Below, piece after piece: positions 8,820 through 16,497 of a stretch of DNA of 64,000 nucleotides. The notes under the pieces were generated by a model that had not been told where the DNA came from, did no database searches, and saw nothing but the letters and a program-made list of their open reading frames with translations. Position 1 is the first letter of the stretch; each line of letters starts with the position of its first letter. This DNA is from Deinococcus puniceus (GTDB lineage: Bacteria > Deinococcota > Deinococci > Deinococcales > Deinococcaceae): the NCBI RefSeq assembly GCF_001644565.1, contig NZ_CP011387.1, positions 2,340,501-2,404,500 on the forward strand, written 5' to 3'. The translations under genes were made by a program, and so were the position numbers.

Positions 8820-10520
8820 TCAGTTGTGGTCAGCTCCCCCGATCATCTGCCACGCCCCCACATCCAGCAGGCCGCGCGGCGTGAGTTTCAGGGCCGGAAT
8901 AACCGTGAGGCCCAGGAAGCTGAGGGTGGTGACTGGGTAGGGCAACACGCAGCCCAACGCCCGCACCGCCGCCGTGATTTGGCCCACAGCTGCCGCCGCT
9001 GCATGTGGATCGGCATCGGTCATCAGGCCCGCGTAGGGCAGGGGAAGCGAAGCCCGCACTTCGCCGCCTGCCACCACCACCACGCCGCCGCCCAACTGCT
9101 CCAGCGCCGCGCCCGCTGCCCGGATGTCGGCGTCGGTGCCACCCAAAAAAGCCGCGTTGTGTGCGTCGTGCAGCACGCTGATGCCCAAGGTGCCACCCGT
9201 TAAGCCCGTGCCGGACGTCCAGCAGGTGCTATGCGCCGTCTGACCCGGCCCCGCGCGTCCGTAGCGGTCTGCCACCACTAGGCGTGTGTCGCCGCTGCCG
9301 GGTGCGCCCATTCCGGTGGTGATCTGATCGGGCCGCACCTCCATCACGGGCCAGTGGGCGGGAACATCGAAGGTGGCGGCGCTCCAGCCTGCGCCCAAGT
9401 CCACGCCCCCACCCGGCAGCGGCGGCGTACTGCTTCCAGCCCGCGCTTCCTGCCCGCCTACGAAGGTTTCCAGCACTTCAAAACCTGCCAAATCCTTCAG
9501 CAATACACAGTCGGCGTGGTAGCCCGGTGCAAGTAGGCCGTAATCGTGCAGGCCCCAGTATTCGGCGGGATTGCAGGTCACGAGGGCTACCGCATCGGCG
9601 GGGTGCAGGCCGCCCGACACACACATTCTGAGCAAGCGGTCTAGATGTCCGAGTTCCAAGAGTTCGTCTACGCTCACGTCGTCGCTGACCAACATGGCGC
9701 GGCGCGGGCCTTCCCTCAGCACGGGCAACAGCGCCGCCAAGTTGCGGGCCGCCGAACCCTCGCGCACCATCAGCCACAGGCCCGCCCGCAAGCGCTCGCG
9801 GGCTTCTTCCGGGGTGGTAGCCTCATGGTCGGAATGCAGGCCCGCCGCCGCGTAAGCGTGCAGGTCTCGCCCCCCCACCCCCGACGCGTGGCCGTCCATG
9901 CGCCGCGCCGCGCCGAATCCCCCTGCTCTGCGCCCCGCTTCCAGTACCTCCCACACGCCGGGATCGGCATTCAGTACGCCCGGATAATTCATCATTTCAG
10001 CGAGGCCCAGCACGCTGGGGAGGGCCAGCATTTCGGCAATGTCGGCGGCCCCGACTGCCGCTCCGCCCTGTTCGAATTCGCTGGCAGGCACGCACGACGG
10101 CGCGGAGGCCCAGACGCGCAGGCCAGAGCTTCGGCCCGCGTCCAGCATCCAGCCCAAACCCGCCGCGCCCACCACGTTCACCAGTTCGTGCGGCTCGGCC
10201 ACGATTCCAGTCGTGCCGCGTGGCAACACCGCCCGAGCAAAGCCCGCCGGGGTCAGCAAGCTCGATTCGATATGAACGTGGCCGTCCATGAAACCGGGCG
10301 CGAGGAAAGCCCCGCGTGCCCCCACAACCCGCGCCGCACCGTACCCCGGCCCGAAGGCGGCGATTCGGCCTTCTGCGATCACCACATCGGCCTCAAACAC
10401 TTCGCGGGTGGCGGGCTGTACCACCGACGCGCCGCGAATCAGCAGATCGCCGTCCTCCTGACCGCGTGCCACCCGCACCAGCCGTTGCCTCTGCTCTACC
10501 GTCAGCGCCGCCGAAATCAT
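8820..10520 (-). CDS. ade: Adenine deaminase
   Basis: 566 residues, amidohydrolase family, converting adenine to hypoxanthine plus ammonia in purine salvage. It has the metal-binding GFMDGHVHIESSLL motif, GTTGIVAEPHELVNVVG, EMMNYPGVL, MDGHASGV and LHSDHEATTPEEA. A C-terminal domain carries GTLGISVLHDAHN and the cofactor-region LPYPVTTLSFLGL. The ATG at MISAALT is five bases after a TACACT -10 box (10526-10531), so the mRNA may be leaderless. A much longer in-frame extension upstream crosses plsY antisense and is not credible. Divergent from plsY. Confidence 0.95.
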   Translation of the reverse strand: MISAALTVEQRQRLVRVARGQEDGDLLIRGASVVQPATREVFEADVVIAEGRIAAFGPGYGAARVVGARGAFLAPGFMDGHVHIESSLLTPAGFARAVLPRGTTGIVAEPHELVNVVGAAGLGWMLDAGRSSGLRVWASAPSCVPASEFEQGGAAVGAADIAEMLALPSVLGLAEMMNYPGVLNADPGVWEVLEAGRRAGGFGAARRMDGHASGVGGRDLHAYAAAGLHSDHEATTPEEARERLRAGLWLMVREGSAARNLAALLPVLREGPRRAMLVSDDVSVDELLELGHLDRLLRMCVSGGLHPADAVALVTCNPAEYWGLHDYGLLAPGYHADCVLLKDLAGFEVLETFVGGQEARAGSSTPPLPGGGVDLGAGWSAATFDVPAHWPVMEVRPDQITTGMGAPGSGDTRLVVADRYGRAGPGQTAHSTCWTSGTGLTGGTLGISVLHDAHNAAFLGGTDADIRAAGAALEQLGGGVVVVAGGEVRASLPLPYAGLMTDADPHAAAAAVGQITAAVRALGCVLPYPVTTLSFLGLTVIPALKLTPRGLLDVGAWQMIGGADHN

Positions 10521-10627
10521 GGGGCAGTGTACTGAGTCGGGAAGGGGAGTGGTGCAGATGAATGCAGCAGTCCAATAAAACCGACAGACTAAGCCCATCA
10601 ACACCGCGCCCCCAAAGAAAGGCAGCG

Positions 10628-10633
10628 TACAAT
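10628..10633 (+). promoter_or_regulatory. -10 box of a leaderless plsY transcript
   Basis: TACAAT matches the TANNNT -10 motif. The plsY GTG begins seven bases after it and no ribosome-binding site is present, as expected for a leaderless mRNA. Confidence 0.6.
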
Positions 10634-10640
10634 TCTGGGC

Positions 10641-11231
10641 GTGACTCTGACTGCGGTTCTGGCTGTCCTGATTTCTTACGCCCTCGGTTCGCTTCCGGCG
10701 GCGGCGTGGTTGGCCCGCGCACGCGGCATCGACATTCGCACGGTGGGCAGCGGCAACAGCGGCGCAACCAACATGATGCGGGCGGCGGGCAAAGGCCCAG
10801 CGGTGGCGGTGGCAACCTTCGACGTGCTGAAAGGCGTGCTGGTGATCTGGATAGCGCGGTGGCTGGGCCTCGGTGAAAATGTGGCGGCCCTGTGCGGCAT
10901 CGCCGCCGTCATCGGCCACAATTTCAGCCCGTTCTTGCAGTTCCGGGGCGGCAAAGGCGCAGCTACCACCTTCGGCGTCATGGTGTCGCTCGTTCCAGTG
11001 GTAGGCATCGGCACGGCAGTTATTTTTCTGACGACAGTCTGGCTCACGCGCCTCGTGTCGGCGGGCAGCATTCTGGGCGTCATCGCGGGAACGCTGGTAG
11101 CAGTGGTCACAGGCCAAAGCGTGTGGCTGTGCCTTGCCATCGCCGCGCTGTCGGCCCTGCTGATCTACCAACACCGCGACAATATCGGGCGGCTGACGGG
11201 CGGGAACGAGCGGCGGTTGGGGGAGAAGTAG
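10641..11231 (+). CDS. plsY: Glycerol-3-phosphate acyltransferase PlsY
   Basis: 196-residue integral membrane enzyme that transfers an acyl group from acyl-phosphate to sn-glycerol 3-phosphate, the first step of phospholipid synthesis. It has about five membrane helices. The three conserved cytoplasmic motifs are present: [11 protein letters not shown] and [13 protein letters not shown] (glycerol-3-phosphate region), [20 protein letters not shown], and a conserved [14 protein letters not shown] C-terminal loop. The GTG start is placed by the adjacent -10 box. Confidence 0.95.
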   Translation: MTLTAVLAVLISYALGSLPAAAWLARARGIDIRTVGSGNSGATNMMRAAGKGPAVAVATFDVLKGVLVIWIARWLGLGENVAALCGIAAVIGHNFSPFLQFRGGKGAATTFGVMVSLVPVVGIGTAVIFLTTVWLTRLVSAGSILGVIAGTLVAVVTGQSVWLCLAIAALSALLIYQHRDNIGRLTGGNERRLGEK

Positions 11232-11254
11232 GGGTTAGGTTTGTGGGTGAACCC

Positions 11255-11271
11255 GCGTTGCTTTGCAACGC
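11255..11271. repeat. Short perfect hairpin after plsY
   Basis: GCGTTGC-TTT-GCAACGC forms a 7-bp stem with a 3-base loop 23 bases after the plsY stop. It is followed by a C-run rather than a T-run, so it is a weak terminator at best. Confidence 0.5.
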
Positions 11272-11346
11272 CCCCCCTTGACTTGAAAAGCTCCGCAGGA
11301 GAGGGGAGGACAACAGCTGTTGCGCTCTCTTTGACTGGTACAGCCC

Positions 11347-11386
11347 GGAGGGAGGGGGGCTGGCCCGGAGGGAGGGGGGCTGGCCC
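11347..11386 (+). repeat. Tandem G-rich 20-bp direct repeat
   Basis: Two exact adjacent copies of GGAGGGAGGGGGGCTGGCCC, with a degenerate third start after them. The 310-base stretch 11232-11541 holds only this repeat, the small hairpin above, a possible TATTCT -10 box at 11472-11477 and the ribosome site of the next gene. The four G-runs could form a quadruplex on the + strand. Confidence 0.8.
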
Positions 11387-11541
11387 GCAGGGACTGGGAG
11401 GTTTACACGCAGCATCACTTTCATTTGCAAGGCCAACACCCCAGTTCATCCCCCTCACTGACCCGGTGCGCTATTCTGTGGGGGTCACACAACTGACATA
11501 TTGCCCGGACGGTGGTCAGCCCGCCCGGCCCGGAGTGGTTC

Positions 11542-11865
11542 ATGCCCGCCAGAATCCGCATTTACGGCAAAGAAGCGACGTTTACGCAGGGCCACTGGTC
11601 TTGCGAAGACGACAGCCTGCTTGCCATGTTAGAAGCCCTCGCAGACCCCCGCGCCAACACCGAGGAGCAGGAGCAGTTGCACGCGCTGTACGCCGCTGGG
11701 CGCTTTGGCGGGGCAGTGGCGACTGCCGAGGGCGACTGGAAAACCGCCCCTCACCCCGAAGCCGAAATCAAGCTGGAAGACTTTGCCCCCGCTACGCCGC
11801 GCAGCACGCCGGAAAGCTTGGCGAACAAGGCCGGATGGCTGGGGTTCCTCAAGCGCAAGAAGTAG
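11542..11865 (+). CDS. Small conserved-looking hypothetical protein
   Basis: 107 residues, soluble, with no membrane segment. It starts MPARIRIYGKEATFTQGHW and ends in a basic FLKRKK tail. The ATG is preceded by CCGGAG seven bases upstream. An alternative GTG at 11512 adds ten residues without a ribosome site. No family recognised. Convergent with the kinase gene, stops 13 bases apart. Confidence 0.65.
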   Translation: MPARIRIYGKEATFTQGHWSCEDDSLLAMLEALADPRANTEEQEQLHALYAAGRFGGAVATAEGDWKTAPHPEAEIKLEDFAPATPRSTPESLANKAGWLGFLKRKK

Positions 11866-11878
11866 CAGGCCAAAAGCC

Positions 11879-12370
11879 TTAGCCCGTCCCCAGCGCCGCC
11901 AATTGATCCGCAATTTCGGCCACGCTGAAGCGGGACGTATCTAGTTCAAGCGTGGCCCGCGCCCTCAGCAGCGGCTCTACCCACTCCAGGTGCTGCACGA
12001 TCTGTTCGCGCTCTGCCGCCGTTTTGCCATACGAATTGTTGCTGCGGGCCGCGATCCGACTCAGCATGACTTCTAGGGACGCACTCAGCAACACGATTTG
12101 ATTGAAGTACGAGTAGAACTGGCCCTGATTGGACTTGCAGCCGGACACGAACAGGGCCGTTTCGTGTGGGGCGCTCAGCAATGCCTCTATTCGGTCTGTA
12201 CGCCAGATCCAGTCGGGTTGTGCCGATTCGTCTGTGTGCCACTCGCACCATTTGTCGGAGTCGGTGTCTATGGCCGCGAACCCACGAGCCGCCAACGCCT
12301 CTATCACCGACGATTTACCCGTGCCCGACATGCCGGTGATCAGGATGCGCTGTGTGGGGATACGCTGCAT
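11879..12370 (-). CDS. P-loop kinase-like NTPase (AAA_18/shikimate-kinase-like)
   Basis: 163 residues. A Walker A ITGMSGTGKSSVIEAL starts near residue 11, followed by DTDSDKW and a lid-like RSNNSYGKTAAERE region before a C-terminal helix. This is the architecture of small nucleoside or metabolite kinases. No specific substrate residue is recognisable. A TAGACT -10 box ends six bases before the ATG, so the transcript is probably leaderless. It is divergent from the asd leader. Confidence 0.82.
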   Translation of the reverse strand: MQRIPTQRILITGMSGTGKSSVIEALAARGFAAIDTDSDKWCEWHTDESAQPDWIWRTDRIEALLSAPHETALFVSGCKSNQGQFYSYFNQIVLLSASLEVMLSRIAARSNNSYGKTAAEREQIVQHLEWVEPLLRARATLELDTSRFSVAEIADQLAALGTG

Positions 12371-12408
12371 GGGACGAGTCTACAGACCTACCCCCCTAGC
12401 CCGCCCGC

Positions 12409-12437
12409 TTGACCTGCACCCGCTGGGCCGCTACCGT
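12409..12437 (+). promoter_or_regulatory. Promoter of the asd leader
   Basis: TTGACC (12409-12414) and TACCGT (12432-12437) are separated by 17 bases. The leader-peptide ATG follows after six bases, so transcription would begin at or next to the ATG. The pheS leader promoter has the same layout (TTGACC-17-TACCCT-6-ATG). Confidence 0.7.
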
Positions 12438-12443
12438 TGGGTC

Positions 12444-12500
12444 ATGCTTTGCCGTCCCACCATTCAGCACACCAACACTCAGGGAACTCTTACCACCTGA
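12444..12500 (+). CDS. Putative threonine-rich leader peptide of asd
   Basis: An 18-residue [21 protein letters not shown], directly after a leaderless-type promoter. Six of 18 codons are Thr (codons 6, 10, 12, 15, 17 and 18), with the last two adjacent to the stop. It ends three bases before a GGCGGT that can pair with the 5' arm of a terminator. Aspartate-semialdehyde dehydrogenase, encoded downstream, lies on the path to threonine. Read as a translational sensor of charged tRNA-Thr; inference from layout, not a known annotation. Confidence 0.6.
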   Translation: MLCRPTIQHTNTQGTLTT

Positions 12501-12568
12501 GCGGCGGTCTGCTGGATTGTTCAAGCCAACAGCACCGCCCCGCGAAGAGTCGTCGGGCGGTTTTTTTT
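12478..12568 (+). promoter_or_regulatory. asd attenuator: competing antiterminator and terminator
   Basis: A first hairpin pairs CTCAGG (12478-12483) with CCTGAG (12496-12501) over the end of the leader ORF. GGCGGT (12503-12508) can pair with ACCGCC (12534-12539), extended by CTG-TGG/CCAACAG. That ACCGCC is also the 5' arm of the terminator that follows, so antiterminator and terminator exclude each other. A ribosome parked at the leader stop would cover GGCGGT and allow termination; one stalled on earlier Thr codons would leave it free. Confidence 0.6.
12534..12568 (+). terminator. Intrinsic terminator inside the asd leader
   Basis: ACCGCCC (12534-12540) and GGGCGGT (12555-12561) form a 7-bp GC-rich stem with a 14-base loop followed by eight T. 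It lies 64 bases before the asd start, so it acts within the leader. Confidence 0.85.
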
Positions 12569-12631
12569 GGTGGAAGTCGTTCAAACACTGTTAAACACTG
12601 TGCAGGACTTTTTTTCTGGGAGGATAGACCT

Positions 12632-13663
12632 ATGAGCGGACTGAAAGTAGCGATTGTTGGGGCCACGGGCGCAGTGGGACACGAGTTGATGAAGGTGCTG
12701 GAGAACAGCACGCTGGACTTTAGCGAGTTGCAGCTCTACGCCTCACCCCGTTCGGCGGGCCTGAAACTGCCGTTTCGGGGGCAGGAGTTGACCGTGCAGG
12801 CCACCCCGGAAGGCGCAATCGACGCCGACGTGATTCTGGCTTCGGCGGGCGGCAGCATCAGTAAGGCATTGGCCCCGGCGTGGGTGGCGGGCGGCGCACT
12901 GGTGATCGACAATTCCAGCGCCTTCCGCTACGACGCGGACGTGCCGTTGGTGGTACCGGAAGTGAACGGGCAAGCCGCACTGGGGCACAAGGGCATTATT
13001 GCCAACCCGAACTGCACCACCGCTATTGCTGTAGTCGCCGTTGCACCGCTACACCGCAAATACGGCGTGAAACGCATGATCGTTTCGACCTATCAGGCCA
13101 CCAGCGGCGCGGGCCAGAAGGGGATGGAAGAACTGCTGGAGCAGACGCACATGCAGCTTCACGGCAAAGAGGCCACCGCCAGCGTGTTCGCCCACCCGAT
13201 TCCCTTCAACGTGATTCCGCACATCGACGCCTTTCAGGACAACGGCTACACTAAAGAGGAAATGAAAGTGGCGTGGGAAACCCGCAAGATTTTGGGCGAC
13301 GAAAACCTGATCATTTCCTGTACCGCCGTGCGGATTCCTACGCTGCGTACCCACAGTGAGGCCATTACGCTGGAGCTGGAGCGCCCCGCCACGCCCGACG
13401 AAGCCCGCGAACTGCTGCGCCATACCGCCGGGGTAGAAGTGCGTGACGACCCCGAAGCCAAGCTGTACCCCATGCCCCTCACCGCCAGCGGCAAATACGA
13501 CGTGGAAGTAGGGCGAATCCGCGCCAGCCTCGCGTTTGAAGGCGGCCTAGAACTGTTCGTGGCGGGTGACCAACTGCTGAAGGGGGCAGCCCTGAATGCC
13601 GTGCAGATCGCGGAATACTTGCAGGCACAGGGGGCGCTGAAGCCGAGAGCGGGTGCAGTCTAA
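12632..13663 (+). CDS. asd: Aspartate-semialdehyde dehydrogenase
   Basis: 343 residues. It reduces beta-aspartyl phosphate to aspartate semialdehyde with NADPH, the branch point to lysine/diaminopimelate, threonine and methionine. It has the Rossmann motif [15 protein letters not shown] at the N-terminus, catalytic Cys128 in [22 protein letters not shown], and the substrate-binding [12 protein letters not shown] region with the catalytic His. The ATG follows a GGGAGG ribosome site (TGGGAGGATAGACCT). A longer frame runs through the attenuator and is rejected. Expression is probably controlled by the upstream leader. Confidence 0.97.
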   Translation: MSGLKVAIVGATGAVGHELMKVLENSTLDFSELQLYASPRSAGLKLPFRGQELTVQATPEGAIDADVILASAGGSISKALAPAWVAGGALVIDNSSAFRYDADVPLVVPEVNGQAALGHKGIIANPNCTTAIAVVAVAPLHRKYGVKRMIVSTYQATSGAGQKGMEELLEQTHMQLHGKEATASVFAHPIPFNVIPHIDAFQDNGYTKEEMKVAWETRKILGDENLIISCTAVRIPTLRTHSEAITLELERPATPDEARELLRHTAGVEVRDDPEAKLYPMPLTASGKYDVEVGRIRASLAFEGGLELFVAGDQLLKGAALNAVQIAEYLQAQGALKPRAGAV

Positions 13664-13723
13664 GAACGTGGTGTTGGTGTTCACCACGTTCCACGATCCA
13701 CACTCGTGTTAAGCAAAAAGAAG

Positions 13724-13752
13724 CTGCCCCAGACATCATCTGTCCGGGGCAG
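13724..13752. terminator. Bidirectional terminator between asd and tRNA-Ser
   Basis: CTGCCCC (13724-13730) pairs with GGGGCAG (13746-13752). It is followed by TTCTTT on the + strand and CTTCTTTTT on the - strand, so it can end both asd and the converging tRNA transcript. Confidence 0.75.
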
Positions 13753-13764
13753 TTCTTTGGTCTT

Positions 13765-13857
<93 letters not shown>

Positions 13858-13958
13858 CTGCCGCTGGGCGCATGGCCCCACAAGCAAGAGGGAGTTTACC
13901 ACAGCTTTTGGGGGGGCGCGAGAGGTCAGGGCCGCAGTGAGGCGCTACAGTTGACCGC

Positions 13959-15572
13959 GTGACCGTCCCGCCTTCCGGCCCTCCAAACACTCCCCCAGTC
14001 ATTCAAATCGACTTTCAGGACAGTACGCCCGCCGATACCGGGGGGCCAAAAAAGCCCGTGCCGCAAAAATCCATCCGGCGCAACACCCTGATCGTGATGG
14101 CCGGAACGCTGGGATCGCGCTTGTCGGGCATCGTGAGGGCGCAGATTATGGCGCTGTTTGGCAATACCTTGCTGGACGCTTTCTTAGCCGCCGTCAAGAT
14201 TCCCAACCTCTTGCGCGAACTGCTGGCCGAAGGTGCGCTGGTCAACTCGTTTATTCCGGTGTACAAAACGTTGGACGCCGCAGAGCGCAAGGCCCTCGCA
14301 TCGGCTTTTTCGGGCGTGCTGATCGCCGTGAATCTCGTGTTGATGGCGGCGGGAATCTTGGCCGCGCCCCTGATCGTAGACCTGCTGCTGGCCGCCAATT
14401 CCAACGTAGACCGGGCGCTGGCCGTGTACATGACGCAACTGGTGATGCCGTTTTTGATGCTGATCAGCCTGTCCAGCGTTGCGATGGGCCTGCTGAACGC
14501 CGACGAACATTTCCGCGAATCCAGCTTTGCGCCAGTGGCCTTCAACATCGCCTCCATCATCGCGCTGCTGCTGCTACCCGATACGGCCACTTGGCTGGCG
14601 TTCGGGTGGCTGATCGGCGGGGTGGCGCAATTGGTGGTGCAACTGCCCGCGCTACGGCGCTTTGGACTGCTGCCCACGCCCGCGCTCAGGCGGCATCCAG
14701 CGCTGGGGCGGGTGTTGCGGCAAATGGCCCCCTTTACCTTAACGGCGGGCGCACGGCAATTCCTGAATCTATATGTCACACGCCTGCTCAGCGACGGCAC
14801 CCAGTTCCGGGCCGGAACCCAATCAGGCTACTTTTACGCTGAAACGTTGTTCAGTTTGGTCAACGGCCTCTTCGTGGTGTCGCCCGCGCTGGCATTGTTG
14901 CCCCGGTTTTCCCAACACGCCGCCGAGAAAGACTGGCCTGCTTTCCGGGCGCTGACCGTGCAAGCGGTTCGCAGCACCACTTTTCTGGCCGCGCCTATGG
15001 GGGCGCTGTTGGTGGCGCTCGCGCCATATGCGGTCAGTCTGTTCAACCTGCGCCCCAATTTCGATGTGCCGCGCTTCGAGGCCGGAACCGGAATCCTGAC
15101 TGGCTGGGCGCTGGCCTTGGTGCCGTGGGCCATTGTCACCATTTTGCTGAGAACCTTCTATGCCCGCGAGCGCACCCGCGAAGCCGTGATTATCAGCGCC
15201 ATCGGCTTTGTGCTGGAAGTGGGGCTCTACAGCCTGCTGGTGCCGCCACTGGGGCTCCTGGGCTTTGGTGTCAGCACCACCATCAGCGGTATTTTGATGG
15301 CCGGGGCGTTGGCGTGGCTCTATCGCCGCGCTCTAGGCTTTCCATCGCGCCAGATCGCCGCGCACCTGGCCCGCATCTTGCCAATGGCGGCGGTGGCCGG
15401 GGCGTTGGCGTGGTTCATTTCACGCCTGATGCCCGAACCCGGATTTATCTTGCCGGGAATGCTGGGGCTGGCGGTGGCGGGCGGCGCGGGCTTGGCGGCT
15501 TATTTGGGGCTGGCGGTGGCCCTCAAAATGCCGGAAGTGGCGGGCGTGATGCGGCGGCTGAAGCGGTCATAG
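13959..15572 (+). CDS. murJ: Lipid II flippase MurJ
   Basis: 537-residue MviN/MurJ-type MOP-superfamily transporter with about 14 membrane helices. It flips undecaprenyl-linked peptidoglycan precursor across the membrane. The N-terminal cytoplasmic extension (first ~38 residues) is Pro-rich. The core begins with GTLGSRLSGIVRAQIMALFG, the usual MurJ first-helix signature, then NLLRELLAEGALVNSFIPV. A TACAGT -10 box (13946-13951) lies seven bases before the GTG, suggesting a leaderless mRNA. Confidence 0.94.
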   Translation: MTVPPSGPPNTPPVIQIDFQDSTPADTGGPKKPVPQKSIRRNTLIVMAGTLGSRLSGIVRAQIMALFGNTLLDAFLAAVKIPNLLRELLAEGALVNSFIPVYKTLDAAERKALASAFSGVLIAVNLVLMAAGILAAPLIVDLLLAANSNVDRALAVYMTQLVMPFLMLISLSSVAMGLLNADEHFRESSFAPVAFNIASIIALLLLPDTATWLAFGWLIGGVAQLVVQLPALRRFGLLPTPALRRHPALGRVLRQMAPFTLTAGARQFLNLYVTRLLSDGTQFRAGTQSGYFYAETLFSLVNGLFVVSPALALLPRFSQHAAEKDWPAFRALTVQAVRSTTFLAAPMGALLVALAPYAVSLFNLRPNFDVPRFEAGTGILTGWALALVPWAIVTILLRTFYARERTREAVIISAIGFVLEVGLYSLLVPPLGLLGFGVSTTISGILMAGALAWLYRRALGFPSRQIAAHLARILPMAAVAGALAWFISRLMPEPGFILPGMLGLAVAGGAGLAAYLGLAVALKMPEVAGVMRRLKRS

Positions 15573-15596
15573 GCTTCAGCCTACAAAACCCCCAAC

Positions 15597-15929
15597 CTAC
15601 ACAAACCAAAGCACCACCCGCACCGCCGCGCCCGCGTCCTCGTACACGCGGGCGAAGGCTTGCCATGCAGGGAGCGTGATGGGGTCGTCGTCTGCTGCCG
15701 CCAAAACTGCCAGCTCCGGCCCAGTCAAGAACGTCGCGCCAAAGGCCTGAGCTTCTTCCTGACCTGCACGCGCACCCGCCCCCGGCTCTGGCGGCCAGCC
15801 GCGCCCAGACAGCGTTGCTTCATCCAGCAGCGCCAGCAGATGACGGCCTGAGCCATGCTCGAAGCTGGCTACCTCGTACCAACTCTCCCCTATCCGGGCC
15901 TCGCAGACGGCGAAGACGAGGGCGCTCAT
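15597..15929 (-). CDS. Hypothetical protein, paralogue of next gene
   Basis: 110 residues. Starting at MSALVFAVCEA it aligns end to end with the protein at 16065-16412: MSALVF, WYEVASFEH/WRLEAHFHL, LSGRGWPP/ISGRGHPP, a mid-region Leu-rich segment and a closing WQAFARVYEDAGAAVRVVLW. An in-frame extension to 15977 lacks this match. It is soluble, with no membrane segment. Family unknown to me. The two genes are a tandem duplication at about one-third identity. Confidence 0.7.
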   Translation of the reverse strand: MSALVFAVCEARIGESWYEVASFEHGSGRHLLALLDEATLSGRGWPPEPGAGARAGQEEAQAFGATFLTGPELAVLAAADDDPITLPAWQAFARVYEDAGAAVRVVLWFV

Positions 15930-16064
15930 AAATAATTGCGATGAGTCGAAGACGAATCCGACTGGAAGGAGCAGCAAAAAAGACGGGAGAGCGAAGGTGG
16001 ACGAACATCCGGTGGGGTTGCGGATGTTCGGGAATCGTAGCTCGCCTGTCTCATTTGATCTGCC

Positions 16065-16412
16065 TCATTCGATCTGCCACACGATCAGCCTCGCGGGGCG
16101 GCCCATGCCCTCGAAGGCGCGGGTCAGGGCGTGCCATGCGCGGAACTGGGCGGCCAATTCGGGTGGCGCGTGACCCAGCAACCGCCCAAGTTCAGAGGCG
16201 GCCAAGTAGGTCGGCACGGCGATGACTTCCTCTTCAAACAGGAGTTCGGCCTCTAGCGTCACGCTCAGGTCGGGGGGATGGCCGCGCCCACTGATTCCCG
16301 CCGAGGCCAGCACGGTCAGGAAATCCCGCACTGCGGCGAGGTGAAAATGCGCTTCCAGACGCCACGCGCCCTCGCCGTAACTTTCACAGGCGACAAAGAC
16401 GAGGGCACTCAT
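16065..16412 (-). CDS. Hypothetical protein, paralogue of previous gene
   Basis: 115 residues, starting MSALVFVACESYGEG. It shares SGRGHPP, a central acidic LEAELLFEEEVIAVPTYL segment and a C-terminal FRAWHALTRAFEGMGRPARL with its neighbour. Similar openings on both genes support the chosen starts. It lies between mqnC and the first copy. Function unknown. Confidence 0.7.
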   Translation of the reverse strand: MSALVFVACESYGEGAWRLEAHFHLAAVRDFLTVLASAGISGRGHPPDLSVTLEAELLFEEEVIAVPTYLAASELGRLLGHAPPELAAQFRAWHALTRAFEGMGRPARLIVWQIE

Positions 16413-16497
16413 GCGGCCTATTGTGGCGGAAAAGCAGATGCAAAAGCACTGAAAAGCTAGAGCAGAGGCTTCAGAAACCCCGTCCTGTCGAGCTTGC

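Noticed and set aside
8820..11174. In-frame 784-residue extension of adenine deaminase through plsY antisense
   Set aside because: The extension lacks deaminase similarity and crosses plsY. The ATG at 10520 has a -10 box just ahead of it.
11347..11386. CRISPR array
   Set aside because: Only two adjacent copies with no spacers.
12409..12631. Lysine riboswitch upstream of asd
   Set aside because: The leader is too short (about 190 bases) and no lysine-aptamer consensus was recognised. A translated Thr-rich ORF fits the region better.
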